Program-made: the position numbers and the translations under genes | Notes under the pieces: generated by a model | Databases searched by the model: none | Told to the model about the DNA's origin: nothing | What the model saw: only the letters and a program-made list of their open reading frames with translations | DNA from: Sneathiella chinensis | GTDB taxonomy: Bacteria > Pseudomonadota > Alphaproteobacteria > Sneathiellales > Sneathiellaceae | Assembly: GCF_012720115.1 (NCBI RefSeq) | Contig: NZ_VNWN01000006.1 | Coordinates: 186,001 to 250,000 of the forward strand | DNA: 64,000 bases | Direction of reading: 5' to 3' | Shown here: in pieces, positions 28,369-37,186 of the stretch | Numbering within the stretch: position 1 is the first letter of the stretch | Layout of the letters: each line of letters opens with the position of its first letter

Positions 28369-29124
28369 ATGACAACGGCTGAACAGATGCCTGCCATTAT
28401 CCTTGTCGAGCCGCAGATGGGCGAGAATATCGGTGCGGCGGCGCGGGCCATGCTGAATTTCGGGCTGACGGAAATGCGGATTGTCAATCCGCGGGATGGT
28501 TGGCCCAACGAACGGGCGGTGGCCATGGCCTCCCGCGCCGATGAGGTTCTGGATAATGCGCGCCTGTTTTCCTCGGTCGAGGAGGCGATTGCCGATCTGA
28601 AGAAGGTGTATGCCACCACGGCCCGGCCCCGTGACATGATCAAGCATGTGGCAACCCCTAAAGGGGCGGCGCAGGAACTTCGCAGCCTGTCCGCAGCCGG
28701 CGAGAAGGCCGGTATCCTGTTTGGCAAGGAAAGCTGGGGCCTGTCCAGTGAACATGTGACGCTGGCCGATACCATTATCACGGTGCCGCTCAACCCTGAT
28801 TTTTCCTCTATCAATCTGGGGCAGGCGGTTCTGCTGGTGGCCTATGAATGGTTCCAGTCAGAAGATGACACGGCGGACATGGTGATCCGCAACAGCGAGC
28901 GTCTGGCCAATAAGGAAGAACTGGCGCACCTGTTCAACCGGATTGAGGGCGAACTGGATGCCCGTGGGTATTTCGAGCCGATCATGGCGCGAAAACCGGT
29001 GATCCTTCGCAACATGCGGAACATGTTCCAGCGGTTCGGCCTGATGGAAAGCGATATTCGCGCCTTTCAGGGCATCGTCAAGGGCCTGTGCCTGCCCCGG
29101 CGGGGTGAGCAGGACAAGGACTGA
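28369..29124 (+). CDS. trmJ: tRNA/rRNA 2'-O-methyltransferase, SpoU (TrmJ) family
   Basis: SPOUT-class S-adenosylmethionine methyltransferase that acts on RNA ribose; TrmJ modifies position 32 of several tRNAs. Motif 1 is MGENIGAAARAMLNFGL (residues 17-33), motif 2 is ILFGKESWGLSSE, and motif 3 is VPLNPDFSSINLGQAVLLVAYE, all intact and in order. The 251-residue length and C-terminal helical extension match TrmJ. The ATG at 28369 is 22 bp after the cimA stop, suggesting it ends the nadE-gltX-cysS-cimA unit. Assignment to TrmJ rather than another SpoU enzyme rests on length and motif form. Confidence 0.82.
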   Translation: MTTAEQMPAIILVEPQMGENIGAAARAMLNFGLTEMRIVNPRDGWPNERAVAMASRADEVLDNARLFSSVEEAIADLKKVYATTARPRDMIKHVATPKGAAQELRSLSAAGEKAGILFGKESWGLSSEHVTLADTIITVPLNPDFSSINLGQAVLLVAYEWFQSEDDTADMVIRNSERLANKEELAHLFNRIEGELDARGYFEPIMARKPVILRNMRNMFQRFGLMESDIRAFQGIVKGLCLPRRGEQDKD

Positions 29125-29188
29125 TCCCTTCCGGTATCCCGGCAAAGGCGGGGGTGCCGAAAACAGGCGGTTTTATACTGTTTCGCTG

Positions 29189-29216
29189 TTGACATACGGC
29201 GCGCCGCAAGTATATT
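29189..29216 (+). promoter_or_regulatory. Near-consensus sigma70 promoter of rpsD
   Basis: TTGACA at 29189-29194 (perfect -35) and TATATT at 29211-29216 (-10, 5/6) are separated by 16 bp, about 60 bp upstream of the rpsD start. This is the strongest promoter-like sequence seen in the window, as suits a ribosomal protein gene. Confidence 0.8.
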
Positions 29217-29279
29217 GCCGCTTTCCGTGCAAGCCTCGTCGGCATGCCTTATCCTTTAATTCTGATAGGAATAAGCACT

Positions 29280-29897
29280 ATGAGTAAGCGTATTCAAGCG
29301 AAATACAAAATTGACCGTCGCATGGGCGAAAACCTCTGGGGTCGTCCGAAAAGCCCGGTAAACCGCCGCGAATATGGCCCGGGTCAGCATGGCCAGGCCC
29401 GTCGTGGCAAGCTGTCTGACTATGGTGTTCACCTGCGCGCCAAGCAGAAGCTGAAAGGTTACTACGGTAACATCACTGAAAAATCTTTCCGTCGTCTGTA
29501 CAACGAAGCTGTCCGTCTGAAAGGCGATACTTCCGAAAACCTGATCGGTCTTCTGGAACGCCGTCTGGACGCCGTTGTATACCGCATGAAATTCGTCCCG
29601 ACTGTTTTTGCGGCACGTCAGTTCGTCAACCACGGTCACGTGACTGTCAACGGCCGTCGCGTCAACATCGCCTCTTACCAGGTGAAACAGGGCGACGTCA
29701 TCGAAGTGCGCCAGAAGTCCAAGCAGCTCGCCATCGTGCTTGAAGCTGCTGCCAGCGCAGAACGCGAAGTTCCGGAATATCTGGACGTGGACCACAAGAC
29801 AATGAAAGGGACGTTCACAAACATCCCGACACTGTCTGACGTTCCGTACCCGGTTGTCATGGAACCGAACCTCATCGTCGAATACTACTCTCGCTAA
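29280..29897 (+). CDS. rpsD: 30S ribosomal protein S4
   Basis: Primary 16S rRNA-binding protein and assembly nucleator. Start [21 protein letters not shown], then the S4 fold with [18 protein letters not shown] and the S4 RNA-binding domain [19 protein letters not shown]; it ends in the conserved VEYYSR. Length 205 is standard for bacterial S4. The ATG at 29280 follows GATAGGAATAA. The gene is isolated from other ribosomal genes, as usual in alphaproteobacteria, with its own strong promoter and terminator. Codon use (CGT, GGT, AAC, CTG) is more biased than in its neighbours, as expected for high expression. Confidence 0.97.
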   Translation: MSKRIQAKYKIDRRMGENLWGRPKSPVNRREYGPGQHGQARRGKLSDYGVHLRAKQKLKGYYGNITEKSFRRLYNEAVRLKGDTSENLIGLLERRLDAVVYRMKFVPTVFAARQFVNHGHVTVNGRRVNIASYQVKQGDVIEVRQKSKQLAIVLEAAASAEREVPEYLDVDHKTMKGTFTNIPTLSDVPYPVVMEPNLIVEYYSR

Positions 29898-29942
29898 GGC
29901 GGGGGATGGTTGCCCGCCAAGCGTGGGCAACCCATTCGAAAC

Positions 29943-29979
29943 AAAAAAAGCTGTCAGCATCCGCTGGCAGCTTTTTTTT
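29943..29979 (+). terminator. Rho-independent terminator of rpsD
   Basis: A-rich lead, 9-bp stem GCTGTCAGC/GCTGGCAGC (one G-U pair) around ATCC, and eight T residues, 45 nt after the stop codon. The A-tract on the other flank means it may also stop transcripts arriving from the opposite side. Confidence 0.92.
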
Positions 29980-30065
29980 ATGCCTTCCGGCTCGCCGGGA
30001 TGTCGGGAGGGGCCGCAGTCGCGAGCGGTCCTCAGAAGCGCACAGGCCTCAAAAGCGTCCTGGCC

Positions 30066-31004
30066 TCAGTCGGCGTTGGACAGCCACGTGACCCTCTGGT
30101 TGGTCAGGTCCCATTTAAATTCGGCCCATTCTCCATACCATTCACATTCCGTGCAGAATAATCCGGTCAGGTCATTGCCAGACAGGGACAGCTCAAGCGG
30201 GGTGAAGTTGACCGCCTTGCTGCATCCCGTCGGGATATGATAGAGCGACAGGACCTCTCCGCTTTCCTTGTTTCGGGCAAGGACGAGGCCTTCCGCATCA
30301 CAGGTGTTGCGCTGTTCAAGGGCGGTGACCTGCCATTTCTCATTTTCGGCCAGCGTCCCCATGAAGACATGGGTGTTCAGATAGGGACCCATGCCCAGAA
30401 AGGCCGTGGCCAGTGCCGGGGCGGGCAGGGGGCGGACCGGGGCGGTAAAGTCACCGGTTTCCTCTGCGGTGGTAAAGGCGGCATGATAGCCGTCATCCTG
30501 TTTCGGGCTCCATGCCTCAAGGAAGGATTTGAACAGGACACCGGCATCGCGCTTTTCTTCCCACAGGCAGAGTGCTCCGGCTGAATTTTCATCCGTTTCC
30601 ACATCCTCGCCGGTGGAAAGCTCCTGATAGAGGCCGAATCCGCCGCTTTCCGGGTCGTGATAGACATAGCTGCCACTGCAATTGGGGCCGTTGCCATCAT
30701 CGCAGGCCAAAATGACAAGATGATCCCGGTCCTGCCGTTCGGAATAGCAGGTCTTGATCTCCAGAATCTCACCGGTGATGGCAACGGAAAGTTCCTGCCC
30801 GTTTTCGTCTGTCACCTGAAGGGAGGTGCCTGTTTCGCCCTCCGTCAGGGACAGGCGCAGGGTGGACTGGCTATCCGGGTTGGTGAAGCCGCCGCGGATT
30901 TGTTTGGGAATGCCATTTTCGTCTGATGCGGCATCCGCCATCACCGGAAGGGACTGACCTGTTGCCAGCAGGCAGACTGGCAGGGCTGTTAGAATTTTTT
31001 TCAT
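30066..31004 (-). CDS. Exported protein of unknown function (312 aa), cysteine-containing
   Basis: Begins with a clear signal peptide (KK, hydrophobic ILTALPVCLLATG, then PVMADA with a likely cut near residue 24-26). The mature part is acidic, rich in Gly, Glu and Thr, predicted mostly beta, and contains about seven cysteines, several in suggestive pairs (KTCYSER...ACDDGNGPNCSG; FCTECEWYGEW), consistent with disulfides in the periplasm. The C-terminus resembles a lipocalin-like ending (EWAEFKWDLTNQRVTWL) but no family was recognised. The ATG at 31004 is divergent from terC with 94 bp between. It converges on rpsD. Its only neighbour with a possible link is the terC membrane protein. Confidence 0.65.
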   Translation of the reverse strand: MKKILTALPVCLLATGQSLPVMADAASDENGIPKQIRGGFTNPDSQSTLRLSLTEGETGTSLQVTDENGQELSVAITGEILEIKTCYSERQDRDHLVILACDDGNGPNCSGSYVYHDPESGGFGLYQELSTGEDVETDENSAGALCLWEEKRDAGVLFKSFLEAWSPKQDDGYHAAFTTAEETGDFTAPVRPLPAPALATAFLGMGPYLNTHVFMGTLAENEKWQVTALEQRNTCDAEGLVLARNKESGEVLSLYHIPTGCSKAVNFTPLELSLSGNDLTGLFCTECEWYGEWAEFKWDLTNQRVTWLSNAD

Positions 31005-31098
31005 GATCGACTTATATCAAACCGTGCAAGGACTTGCAGCCTATGGTTAAAATAATTACCTGACGACCTTCTGTTTTAACAAAAGATTTGGAAAAACA

Positions 31099-31842
31099 AT
31101 GTCTTTTCTGGAAATTTTCCTCGATCCAGCGGCTGTGGTGGCTCTGGTTACCCTGATTGTCATGGAAGTGGTTCTGGGGATCGATAACCTGATTTTCATT
31201 TCCATCCTGAGCAACAAACTGCCCGAACATCAACGGGAAAACGCCCGCCGCCTCGGGATCGCACTGGCGTTGATCCTGCGTCTTGGCTTACTGTCCCTGA
31301 TTGCGGTGATTGTGTCTCTGACCCAGCCGGTCTTTACGGTTTTCGGGCAGGAATTTTCGTGGCGGGACCTGATCATGCTGGGCGGGGGCCTGTTCCTTGT
31401 CTGGAAGGCAACCACGGAAATTCACCATCATGTTGATGTGGACAGCGAAGATGAGAAAGAAGAAAAGCCGAAAGCGATCAGCTATGCCGGGGTGATTGTC
31501 CAGATCCTGCTGCTGGATGTGGTTTTCTCGCTGGACAGTATTATTACAGCGGTGGGGATGACCGATGAAATCCTGATCATGGTAACGGCGGTTGTGGTGG
31601 CCGTGGGGGCCATGATGCTGGCGGCGACGCCCTTGTCCAACTTCATTTCGGCCAATCCGACCATTGTCATGCTGGCGCTCGGGTTTTTGCTGATGATCGG
31701 CATGACCCTGATTGCCGAAGGTCTGGGCTTCCATGTTCCCAAGGGATATGTCTATGCGGCGATGGCCTTTTCCGCCTTTGTGGAAATGCTCAATATGTTC
31801 GCAAAAAGAGCCCGCCGAAAACGGCAGGCTCTAAAGACATAG
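31099..31842 (+). CDS. TerC family integral membrane protein
   Basis: Seven-helix membrane protein of 247 residues, with the TerC signatures [16 protein letters not shown] (about 21-36) and its second-half counterpart [16 protein letters not shown], both with the conserved acidic residues inside helices thought to bind metal. A histidine- and acid-rich cytoplasmic loop, [18 protein letters not shown], separates the halves. TerC-type proteins are implicated in metal (manganese) efflux or tellurite resistance; YgdQ/YoaE-like members lack known substrates. The start ATG at 31099 follows a poor ribosome site. No tellurite operon genes are near, so a metal-homeostasis role is the safer inference. 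Confidence 0.82.
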   Translation: MSFLEIFLDPAAVVALVTLIVMEVVLGIDNLIFISILSNKLPEHQRENARRLGIALALILRLGLLSLIAVIVSLTQPVFTVFGQEFSWRDLIMLGGGLFLVWKATTEIHHHVDVDSEDEKEEKPKAISYAGVIVQILLLDVVFSLDSIITAVGMTDEILIMVTAVVVAVGAMMLAATPLSNFISANPTIVMLALGFLLMIGMTLIAEGLGFHVPKGYVYAAMAFSAFVEMLNMFAKRARRKRQALKT

Positions 31843-31878
31843 GATCTAACCGAAAAGTGGTCCGGTTGACGGGATCGG

Positions 31879-32529
31879 TTACGGGCTTTCCGGCGACGGA
31901 TTGATCAGTGACTGATCCGGCTCAATCGCGCCGGTAATCTTGGCAACGGACCCGTGAACCTTGACTTTGCGTTCCGCGATCAGTTTCAGGGCAAGGGGAT
32001 AAATCCGGTGCTCCTGCTCCAGAATGCGGGCGGCCAGTGTGTCGGGGGTGTCGTTGCCATGAATGGGAACGGCGGCCTGTGCGATGATCGGGCCGTCATC
32101 CATTTCCGCCCGGACATAGTGAACCGTGCAGCCGGTAAAGCGGGCACCGGAATCAATGGCCCGTTCATGGACGTGCAGGCCCTTGAAGGCGGGCAGCAGG
32201 GACGGGTGGATGTTGACAATCCGGTCCCGCCAGCGATTGACAAATGTCGGGGTCAACAGGCGCATGAAACCGGCAAGGCAGATCAGGTCCACCTTCTTTT
32301 CCGTCAGGTATTTGGTGATTTCGTTGTCGAAATCTTCCCGTTCCTCGAAATCCCGGTGATTGATCACCTTGGTTTCGATATTGTGACGGGCCGCAAACTC
32401 AAGGCCCGCTGCATCCGGGTTGTTGGATACCACGGTGACAATCTCGGCCGGAAAGCCTTCCTGCTGGCAGGCCTGAACAAGGGCCTGCATGTTGGTGCCA
32501 CGGGACGAAATGAGGACTGCTACTTTCAC
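31879..32529 (-). CDS. purN: Phosphoribosylglycinamide formyltransferase
   Basis: Transfers a formyl group from 10-formyl-tetrahydrofolate to GAR, step three of purine synthesis. Formyl_trans_N fold of 216 residues: [14 protein letters not shown], then [20 protein letters not shown] with the catalytic Asn-His, and the Asp in [17 protein letters not shown]. All catalytic residues (N, H, D) are present. The start is GTG at 32529, overlapping the purM stop in a GTGA junction, so the pair is translationally coupled in the usual purMN order. Confidence 0.95.
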   Translation of the reverse strand: MKVAVLISSRGTNMQALVQACQQEGFPAEIVTVVSNNPDAAGLEFAARHNIETKVINHRDFEEREDFDNEITKYLTEKKVDLICLAGFMRLLTPTFVNRWRDRIVNIHPSLLPAFKGLHVHERAIDSGARFTGCTVHYVRAEMDDGPIIAQAAVPIHGNDTPDTLAARILEQEHRIYPLALKLIAERKVKVHGSVAKITGAIEPDQSLINPSPESP

Positions 32530-33608
32530 CGTGAAAACGCCTTTTCAAGGTTGTTGATCACAACTTGTTCCTGTCCGTCCTGACGCGCTGTCAGGCGACC
32601 GATCGTAAAGACGGTCTCCCCTTGCTCTGTCAGCAGGGCGCGGGCAGTCTCGGCATTTTCCGGGGCCACGGCCACAACCATGCCAAGGCCACAGTTGAAG
32701 GTGGTTGCCAGTTCGCGGGGCTGGATATTGCCAAGCTCGGCCAGCCAGCGGAACAGCGGCGGCAGGTCCCAGGCATCGGCGTCCAGTTCAGCCACCAGTG
32801 TTTTCGGCAGGATGCGCGGGATGTTTTCAAACAGCCCGCCGCCGGTGATGTGGGACAGGGCCTTGATATGCCCGGCGCGAATGCCGGCAAGGCAGCTTTT
32901 CACATAGATGCGTGTCGGGGCAATCAGGGCATCGCCCAGCTTGCGGCTTTCATCAAACGGGGCCGCTGCGTCCAGATCCATCTTGAAATCGGCGATCAGG
33001 CGGCGAACAAGGGAATAGCCGTTTGAATGAACCCCGGAGGAGGCCAGACCCAGCAGAACGTCGCCTTCGTTCAGGGTGTCCGCCTTCAGAAGCTGGTCCC
33101 GTTCCACGGCGCCAACGGTAAAGCCGGCCATGTCGTAATCGCCCTTGGCATACATGCCGGGCATTTCGGCGGTTTCGCCGCCAATCAGCGCGCAACCGGC
33201 CTGTTTGCAGCCCTCGGCGATACCGGCAACAATGTCGCGGGTTGCGTTCACGTCCAGCCCGCCGGTCGCAAAGTAATCAAGGAAGAACAGCGGTTCCGCG
33301 CCCTGCACCACAAGGTCGTTGACGCACATGGCAACCAGATCGATCCCCACGGTGTCGTGCTTGTTCATGTCGATGGCGACTTTCAGCTTGGTGCCGACGC
33401 CATCCGTTGCGGAAACCAGCAGGGGGTCCTTGAACCCGGCTGCCTTGGGGTCGAAAATGGCGCCAAACCCGCCAAGGTCGGCATCCGCACCCGGTCGCCG
33501 GGTCATGGCCGCCAAAGGCTTGATCGCATTGACAAGATCGTTCCCGGCTTCGATATCGACGCCGGCGTCCTTATAACTATAACTTTTCTTGGAGCTATCG
33601 GTATTCAT
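32526..33608 (-). CDS. purM: Phosphoribosylformylglycinamidine cyclo-ligase (AIR synthetase)
   Basis: ATP-dependent ring closure of FGAM to AIR, step five of purine synthesis. AIRS-type protein of 360 residues: [15 protein letters not shown] (start of the conserved region), [45 protein letters not shown], and C-terminal [13 protein letters not shown]. Length matches PurM. The ATG at 33608 is chosen because conserved sequence begins there; the frame is open 59 codons further upstream into the divergent gene. Followed by purN with a four-base overlap. A TTGACG/GGATAC promoter-like pair lies in the short divergent region. Confidence 0.95.
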   Translation of the reverse strand: MNTDSSKKSYSYKDAGVDIEAGNDLVNAIKPLAAMTRRPGADADLGGFGAIFDPKAAGFKDPLLVSATDGVGTKLKVAIDMNKHDTVGIDLVAMCVNDLVVQGAEPLFFLDYFATGGLDVNATRDIVAGIAEGCKQAGCALIGGETAEMPGMYAKGDYDMAGFTVGAVERDQLLKADTLNEGDVLLGLASSGVHSNGYSLVRRLIADFKMDLDAAAPFDESRKLGDALIAPTRIYVKSCLAGIRAGHIKALSHITGGGLFENIPRILPKTLVAELDADAWDLPPLFRWLAELGNIQPRELATTFNCGLGMVVAVAPENAETARALLTEQGETVFTIGRLTARQDGQEQVVINNLEKAFSR

Positions 33609-33617
33609 ATATATGCT

Positions 33618-33647
33618 GTATCCAGTTCCAGAGTCCCGAAGCGTCAA
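33618..33647 (-). promoter_or_regulatory. Candidate sigma70 promoter of purMN
   Basis: On the minus strand, TTGACG (33647-33642) and GGATAC (33623-33618) are separated by 18 bp and end about 10 bp before the purM ATG. The -35 is good; the -10 is poor and the leader would be very short, so this is tentative. No PUR-box was recognised. Confidence 0.35.
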
Positions 33648-33672
33648 CATACGGTTTTTCCAGTGGTTTGCA

Positions 33673-34821
33673 ATGACTGATACACAACAAAATAGCTGTC
33701 TGCGCCTGACGATTGCTTTGATTAGCGGTCTGTTTCTCGCAATGTCCATAAAGCCGACCCTTGCGGCGCAAAACAACCTATACACAATTCGGGGAATTTC
33801 CGTTGACGTTACGGCAGGTTCTGCGTCCGAAGCCCGTTCGGTCGCCTTGCAACAGGGACAGAAACGGGCGTTTGAGGCCTTGCTGCGAAAGGTGACCCCG
33901 AAAAGTCACCATGACACCCTGCCATCCATCGCCGATTCTGAGATTACCGGCATGGTCGCTGGCATTCAGGTGGCCAACGAGAAAACCTCGGCCACCCGGT
34001 ATCTGGCAGACCTGACCTTTGAATTTCGGCGGGAACAGGTGGTTCCGATCCTGAAATTGAACAGCCTTCCCTATTCAGAAACCATCAGCAAGCCGTTGAT
34101 CGTACTGCCGGTCTTTAACAGCGAGGGCGGACGGAACCTGTGGGACGAGCCGAACCCGTGGCGGGATGAATGGTTGGCCGTCTTTGAAGGCGGCGAAAAG
34201 CCGGAAGGCAGCCTGCAGCGTCAGGATGACTGGGTCCAGACCCGGTTGCAGCCTGTTGTGGTCCCGGCCGGAACCCTTGAGGATATACAAGCTATCTCTG
34301 CTGAGCAGGCGGTTGCCCTTGATCCGGCAGCATTGGAAGAATTGCAGTCCTTTTATAACGCCAAGGGGGTGCTGGTGGCACTGGCCACCTTGACAGTCGA
34401 TGGCGGCGTTCGGCGTCTGGATGTGTCCTATCAGCGAAGCGACGTGTTCACCACGGCGGTGATTGAAAGTTTCACTGGCGGGGACGAGGACCGGGACGTA
34501 TTCCGGGCGGCCATTTTTGATGTGGTCGGCACCCTTCAGGAAGACTGGAAGGACCAGACGGTTCTGGATACCTCCATCGAGAACCGGATTGCCGTGTCCA
34601 GCCGGATTGAAAGCCTGAATGACTGGCTGGATATCCAGAGCCGGGCCCGCGAAATCCCTGCCATTCAGGAAATCATGGTGCGCGAGGTTTCTGTTGGTCA
34701 GGCCTTCTGGGAAATCTCCTTTGTCGGTCAGCTTGAACAGTTGCAGGGGGCGCTTGCGCAACGGGATCTGGTGCTGGAGAATATAAATGGTTTCTGGGCA
34801 CTGGAAAAAAAGGCAAACTGA
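33673..34821 (+). CDS. DUF2066 domain-containing exported protein
   Basis: A 382-residue protein with an N-terminal signal peptide ([17 protein letters not shown] then ALA-type cut near residue 31-32). The DUF2066 region follows, with the characteristic [22 protein letters not shown] segment (about 56-75) and [19 protein letters not shown] (about 112-130). It ends in a beta-rich region ([21 protein letters not shown]). Function unknown in the family; its fixed position between purM and the CDP-alcohol transferase/AI-2E/hdaA genes is a recurring alphaproteobacterial arrangement. The ATG at 33673 lies 64 bp from the divergent purM start. Periplasmic or envelope location is inferred. Confidence 0.78.
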   Translation: MTDTQQNSCLRLTIALISGLFLAMSIKPTLAAQNNLYTIRGISVDVTAGSASEARSVALQQGQKRAFEALLRKVTPKSHHDTLPSIADSEITGMVAGIQVANEKTSATRYLADLTFEFRREQVVPILKLNSLPYSETISKPLIVLPVFNSEGGRNLWDEPNPWRDEWLAVFEGGEKPEGSLQRQDDWVQTRLQPVVVPAGTLEDIQAISAEQAVALDPAALEELQSFYNAKGVLVALATLTVDGGVRRLDVSYQRSDVFTTAVIESFTGGDEDRDVFRAAIFDVVGTLQEDWKDQTVLDTSIENRIAVSSRIESLNDWLDIQSRAREIPAIQEIMVREVSVGQAFWEISFVGQLEQLQGALAQRDLVLENINGFWALEKKAN

Positions 34822-34867
34822 CCTTATGACATTGCCCTTTGGTCTTGTTATCTGGAACTGATTGATT

Positions 34868-35395
34868 GTGAATATACCGAACAGTCTGACCCTTGCCCGA
34901 ATTGTATCCGTTCCGGTGATCGTGTGGTTGATCCTGCGCGAGGAAATGCTGGTGGCGTTTATCCTGTTCGGGCTTGGCGGTATTTCCGATGCGCTTGACG
35001 GGTTGATTGCCAAGCATTTCAATCTGGTGACCAAGCTTGGCAAGTATCTGGACCCGTTGGCGGACAAGATCTTGTTGGTCTCCATCTATGTGACGCTGGG
35101 GGTGAAGGGCGATCTGGCCAGTTGGCTGGTGATCCTTGTGGTCAGCCGGGATGTGCTGATTGTGGGCGGGATCCTGTTTTCCATGCTGCTGGGCACCCGG
35201 ATCACGATCCAGCCGGTCCGGATCAGCAAGATCAACACCTTTTTCCAGATTGTTCTGGCGGCCATGGTGTTGGGGTCCGCCGGTTTTGACGTAGACCTTG
35301 GGTTGCTACATGGTGTGACCGTGTATATCGTTGGCGTGACCACGGTTATGTCCGGATACAGCTATTTAAGCCAGTGGATACGGCAGGCAGGCTAG
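34868..35395 (+). CDS. CDP-alcohol phosphatidyltransferase family protein
   Basis: Small integral membrane phospholipid synthase of 175 residues with about five or six helices. The CDP-alcohol signature D-x2-DG-x2-A-R-x8-G-x3-D-x3-D appears as SDALDGLIAKHFNLVTKLG followed by KYLDPLADK, with Lys in place of the usual Arg. Closest in form to PgsA-like enzymes that join CDP-diacylglycerol to glycerol-3-phosphate or to a phosphatidyl acceptor, but a cardiolipin- or other CDP-alcohol enzyme is possible. GTG at 34868 gives the expected MNIPNSLTLARI start; TTG at 34862 is less likely. The next gene starts 36 bp downstream. Confidence 0.8.
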   Translation: MNIPNSLTLARIVSVPVIVWLILREEMLVAFILFGLGGISDALDGLIAKHFNLVTKLGKYLDPLADKILLVSIYVTLGVKGDLASWLVILVVSRDVLIVGGILFSMLLGTRITIQPVRISKINTFFQIVLAAMVLGSAGFDVDLGLLHGVTVYIVGVTTVMSGYSYLSQWIRQAG

Positions 35396-35431
35396 GGCCG
35401 GGCATTACCTAACGGATTTCAACGGGGTTTT

Positions 35432-36514
35432 ATGACTCTTAAACAACATTTCAGATTCTGGGCCATTTTTGTCGTCCTGTTTGTCCTGTTCCTGCTGTTG
35501 CTGCGGGATATTCTGCTGCCGTTCATTCTGGGGATGGCGGTCGCCTATTTCCTTGATCCGGTGGCGGACAAACTGGAAGAAAAGGGCATGGGGCGAACGG
35601 CGGCGACCTCGCTGATTGTCGGGGTGTTCCTGATTGTCACCACGGTGGGGGTGATCCTGCTGGTGCCCGCGCTTGTGGACCAACTGATCGGGCTTCTGAA
35701 ACTTCTGCCGGGCTATATTGTTGCCATCTATGACCTTGTCCGCCCCCTGATCGAGCGGGTGGTGGATATTCCGGCCCTGATGGAAAGCGAGGAGCTTAGA
35801 ACCGCGATTACCGCCTATGCCGGGAATGCCATCAAGAATATCGCAGGCCTGTCCAACAACCTGCTCACAGGGGGGCTGGCCCTGCTGAACCTGATTTCGC
35901 TGATGGTTATCACGCCGGTTGTGGCGTTTTACCTGTTGCGAGACTGGGACCGGATTACGGCCAAGATCGATAGCTGGCTGCCCCGCAAGAACCTTGAACT
36001 GATCCGCCGTCTGGTTCGTCAGATCGATGATGTGCTGGCCGGTTTTGTGCGCGGCCAGTCGCTTGTCTGTCTGATTTTGGCGATTTTTTACGGGGTGTCC
36101 CTGCTGATCGTCGGGCTGGACTTCGGCCTTGTGATCGGTCTGGTCACGGGTCTGATTTCGTTCATTCCGTTTGTGGGCGCGATTGTCGGCTTTATTGCCT
36201 CGGTCGGGGTGGCCCTGTTTCAGTTCTGGCCGGATTTCATCCTGATCGGGGTGGTCGGTGCCATTTTTGCGGTCGGGCAAATTCTGGAAGGATATGTTCT
36301 GACGCCGAACCTGGTCGGTGACAAGGTGGGCCTGCATCCGGTCTGGATCATGTTCGGCCTGCTGGCGGGCGGGGCCCTGTTCGGCTTTATCGGCGTTCTG
36401 ATCGCGGTGCCCGCAGCGGCGGTGATCGGGGTTCTCAGCCGGTTCGCCCTTGAACAGTATCTGGCCAGCCCCATTTACGACGCAGCCTCCCGGAGCGAGG
36501 AGACAAAAGAGTGA
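35432..36514 (+). CDS. AI-2E family transporter (PerM-like permease)
   Basis: A 360-residue multi-pass inner-membrane protein with an N-terminal helix pair (about 12-45), a central amphipathic region (VADKLEEKGMGRTAATSLI; LIRRLVRQIDDVLAGFVRGQ) and a hydrophobic C-terminal cluster holding the conserved GLVTGLISFIPFVGAIVGF and the family signature PNLVGDKVGLHPVWIMFGLLAGG split across two helices. The AI-2E family includes putative autoinducer-2 exporters and Na+/H+ antiporters; the substrate here is open. The stop overlaps the hdaA GTG in a GTGA junction. Confidence 0.85.
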   Translation: MTLKQHFRFWAIFVVLFVLFLLLLRDILLPFILGMAVAYFLDPVADKLEEKGMGRTAATSLIVGVFLIVTTVGVILLVPALVDQLIGLLKLLPGYIVAIYDLVRPLIERVVDIPALMESEELRTAITAYAGNAIKNIAGLSNNLLTGGLALLNLISLMVITPVVAFYLLRDWDRITAKIDSWLPRKNLELIRRLVRQIDDVLAGFVRGQSLVCLILAIFYGVSLLIVGLDFGLVIGLVTGLISFIPFVGAIVGFIASVGVALFQFWPDFILIGVVGAIFAVGQILEGYVLTPNLVGDKVGLHPVWIMFGLLAGGALFGFIGVLIAVPAAAVIGVLSRFALEQYLASPIYDAASRSEETKE

Positions 36515-37185
36515 TTGCCTCTCAAATTCCCATGGATTTCGATTTCCGGTCTGCGCTTGGCCGCGAGGATTTTCTGGTCGCACCGCCCAATCAGGAAGCG
36601 ATTGCGTGGATTGACCGCTGGCCGGACTGGCCGGGGCCTTTTCTGCTGATACAGGGGCCGGGCGGTTCGGGGAAAACCCATCTTGCCCATGTGTGGCAGC
36701 AGCGTGCCGGGGCCCGTGTGGTCAATGCGGCATCGCTCGCCCATATGGGGATCGAGGCGCTGACCGATCTGATCCGCACCCCCATCGTGCTGGAGAATGT
36801 GGATGCCACCACGGATGAGGAAAAGCTGTTTCACCTCTATAATCTGGTGAAGGAAAACAGCGGCTTCATGATCCTGACCTCCCGCACCGGTCCGGCCCAG
36901 TGGGACCTTGGCCTGCCGGACCTGAAATCCCGCATGGGGGCCATCCAGATTGTCCGCATTACCGAACCGGACGACAGCCTGTTTGCGGCGGTTCTTCTGA
37001 AACTGTTTACCGATCGCCAGTTGTCCGTTTCCCCGGATGTGCTGCAATATCTGATTGCCCGGCTGGAACGGTCCTTTGGCGAGGCACAGCGGGTGGTTGC
37101 CGCCATTGATGAATTGTCGCTGGCGGAAAAACGGAAAATCACCATACCGCTTGTTCGCAACCTTTTGGGAACGGAGAAAGACTGA
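36511..37185 (+). CDS. hdaA: DnaA regulatory inactivator HdaA
   Basis: AAA+ protein similar to the DnaA ATPase domain, which with the beta clamp stimulates DnaA-ATP hydrolysis and prevents over-initiation of replication. 224 residues: LLIQGPGGSGKTHLAHVW Walker A (about 45-62), a Walker B-like PIVLENVD, sensor 1 MILTSRTGP, and a C-terminal lid domain (FGEAQRVVAAIDELSLAEKRKITIPLVRNLL) that retains the sensor-2-like helix. There is no DNA-binding domain IV, which distinguishes it from DnaA. The clamp-binding motif near the N-terminus (QIPMDFDF) matches the QL-LPLxF-like motif of Hda proteins. GTG start at 36511 overlaps the preceding stop. The SDR gene starts 1 bp downstream. Confidence 0.88.
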   Translation: MIASQIPMDFDFRSALGREDFLVAPPNQEAIAWIDRWPDWPGPFLLIQGPGGSGKTHLAHVWQQRAGARVVNAASLAHMGIEALTDLIRTPIVLENVDATTDEEKLFHLYNLVKENSGFMILTSRTGPAQWDLGLPDLKSRMGAIQIVRITEPDDSLFAAVLLKLFTDRQLSVSPDVLQYLIARLERSFGEAQRVVAAIDELSLAEKRKITIPLVRNLLGTEKD

Positions 37186-37186
37186 C

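Noticed and set aside
31803-31831. Hairpin at the end of terC (AGAGCC...GGCTCT)
   Set aside because: It lies inside the coding sequence and has no T-run, so it is not called a terminator.
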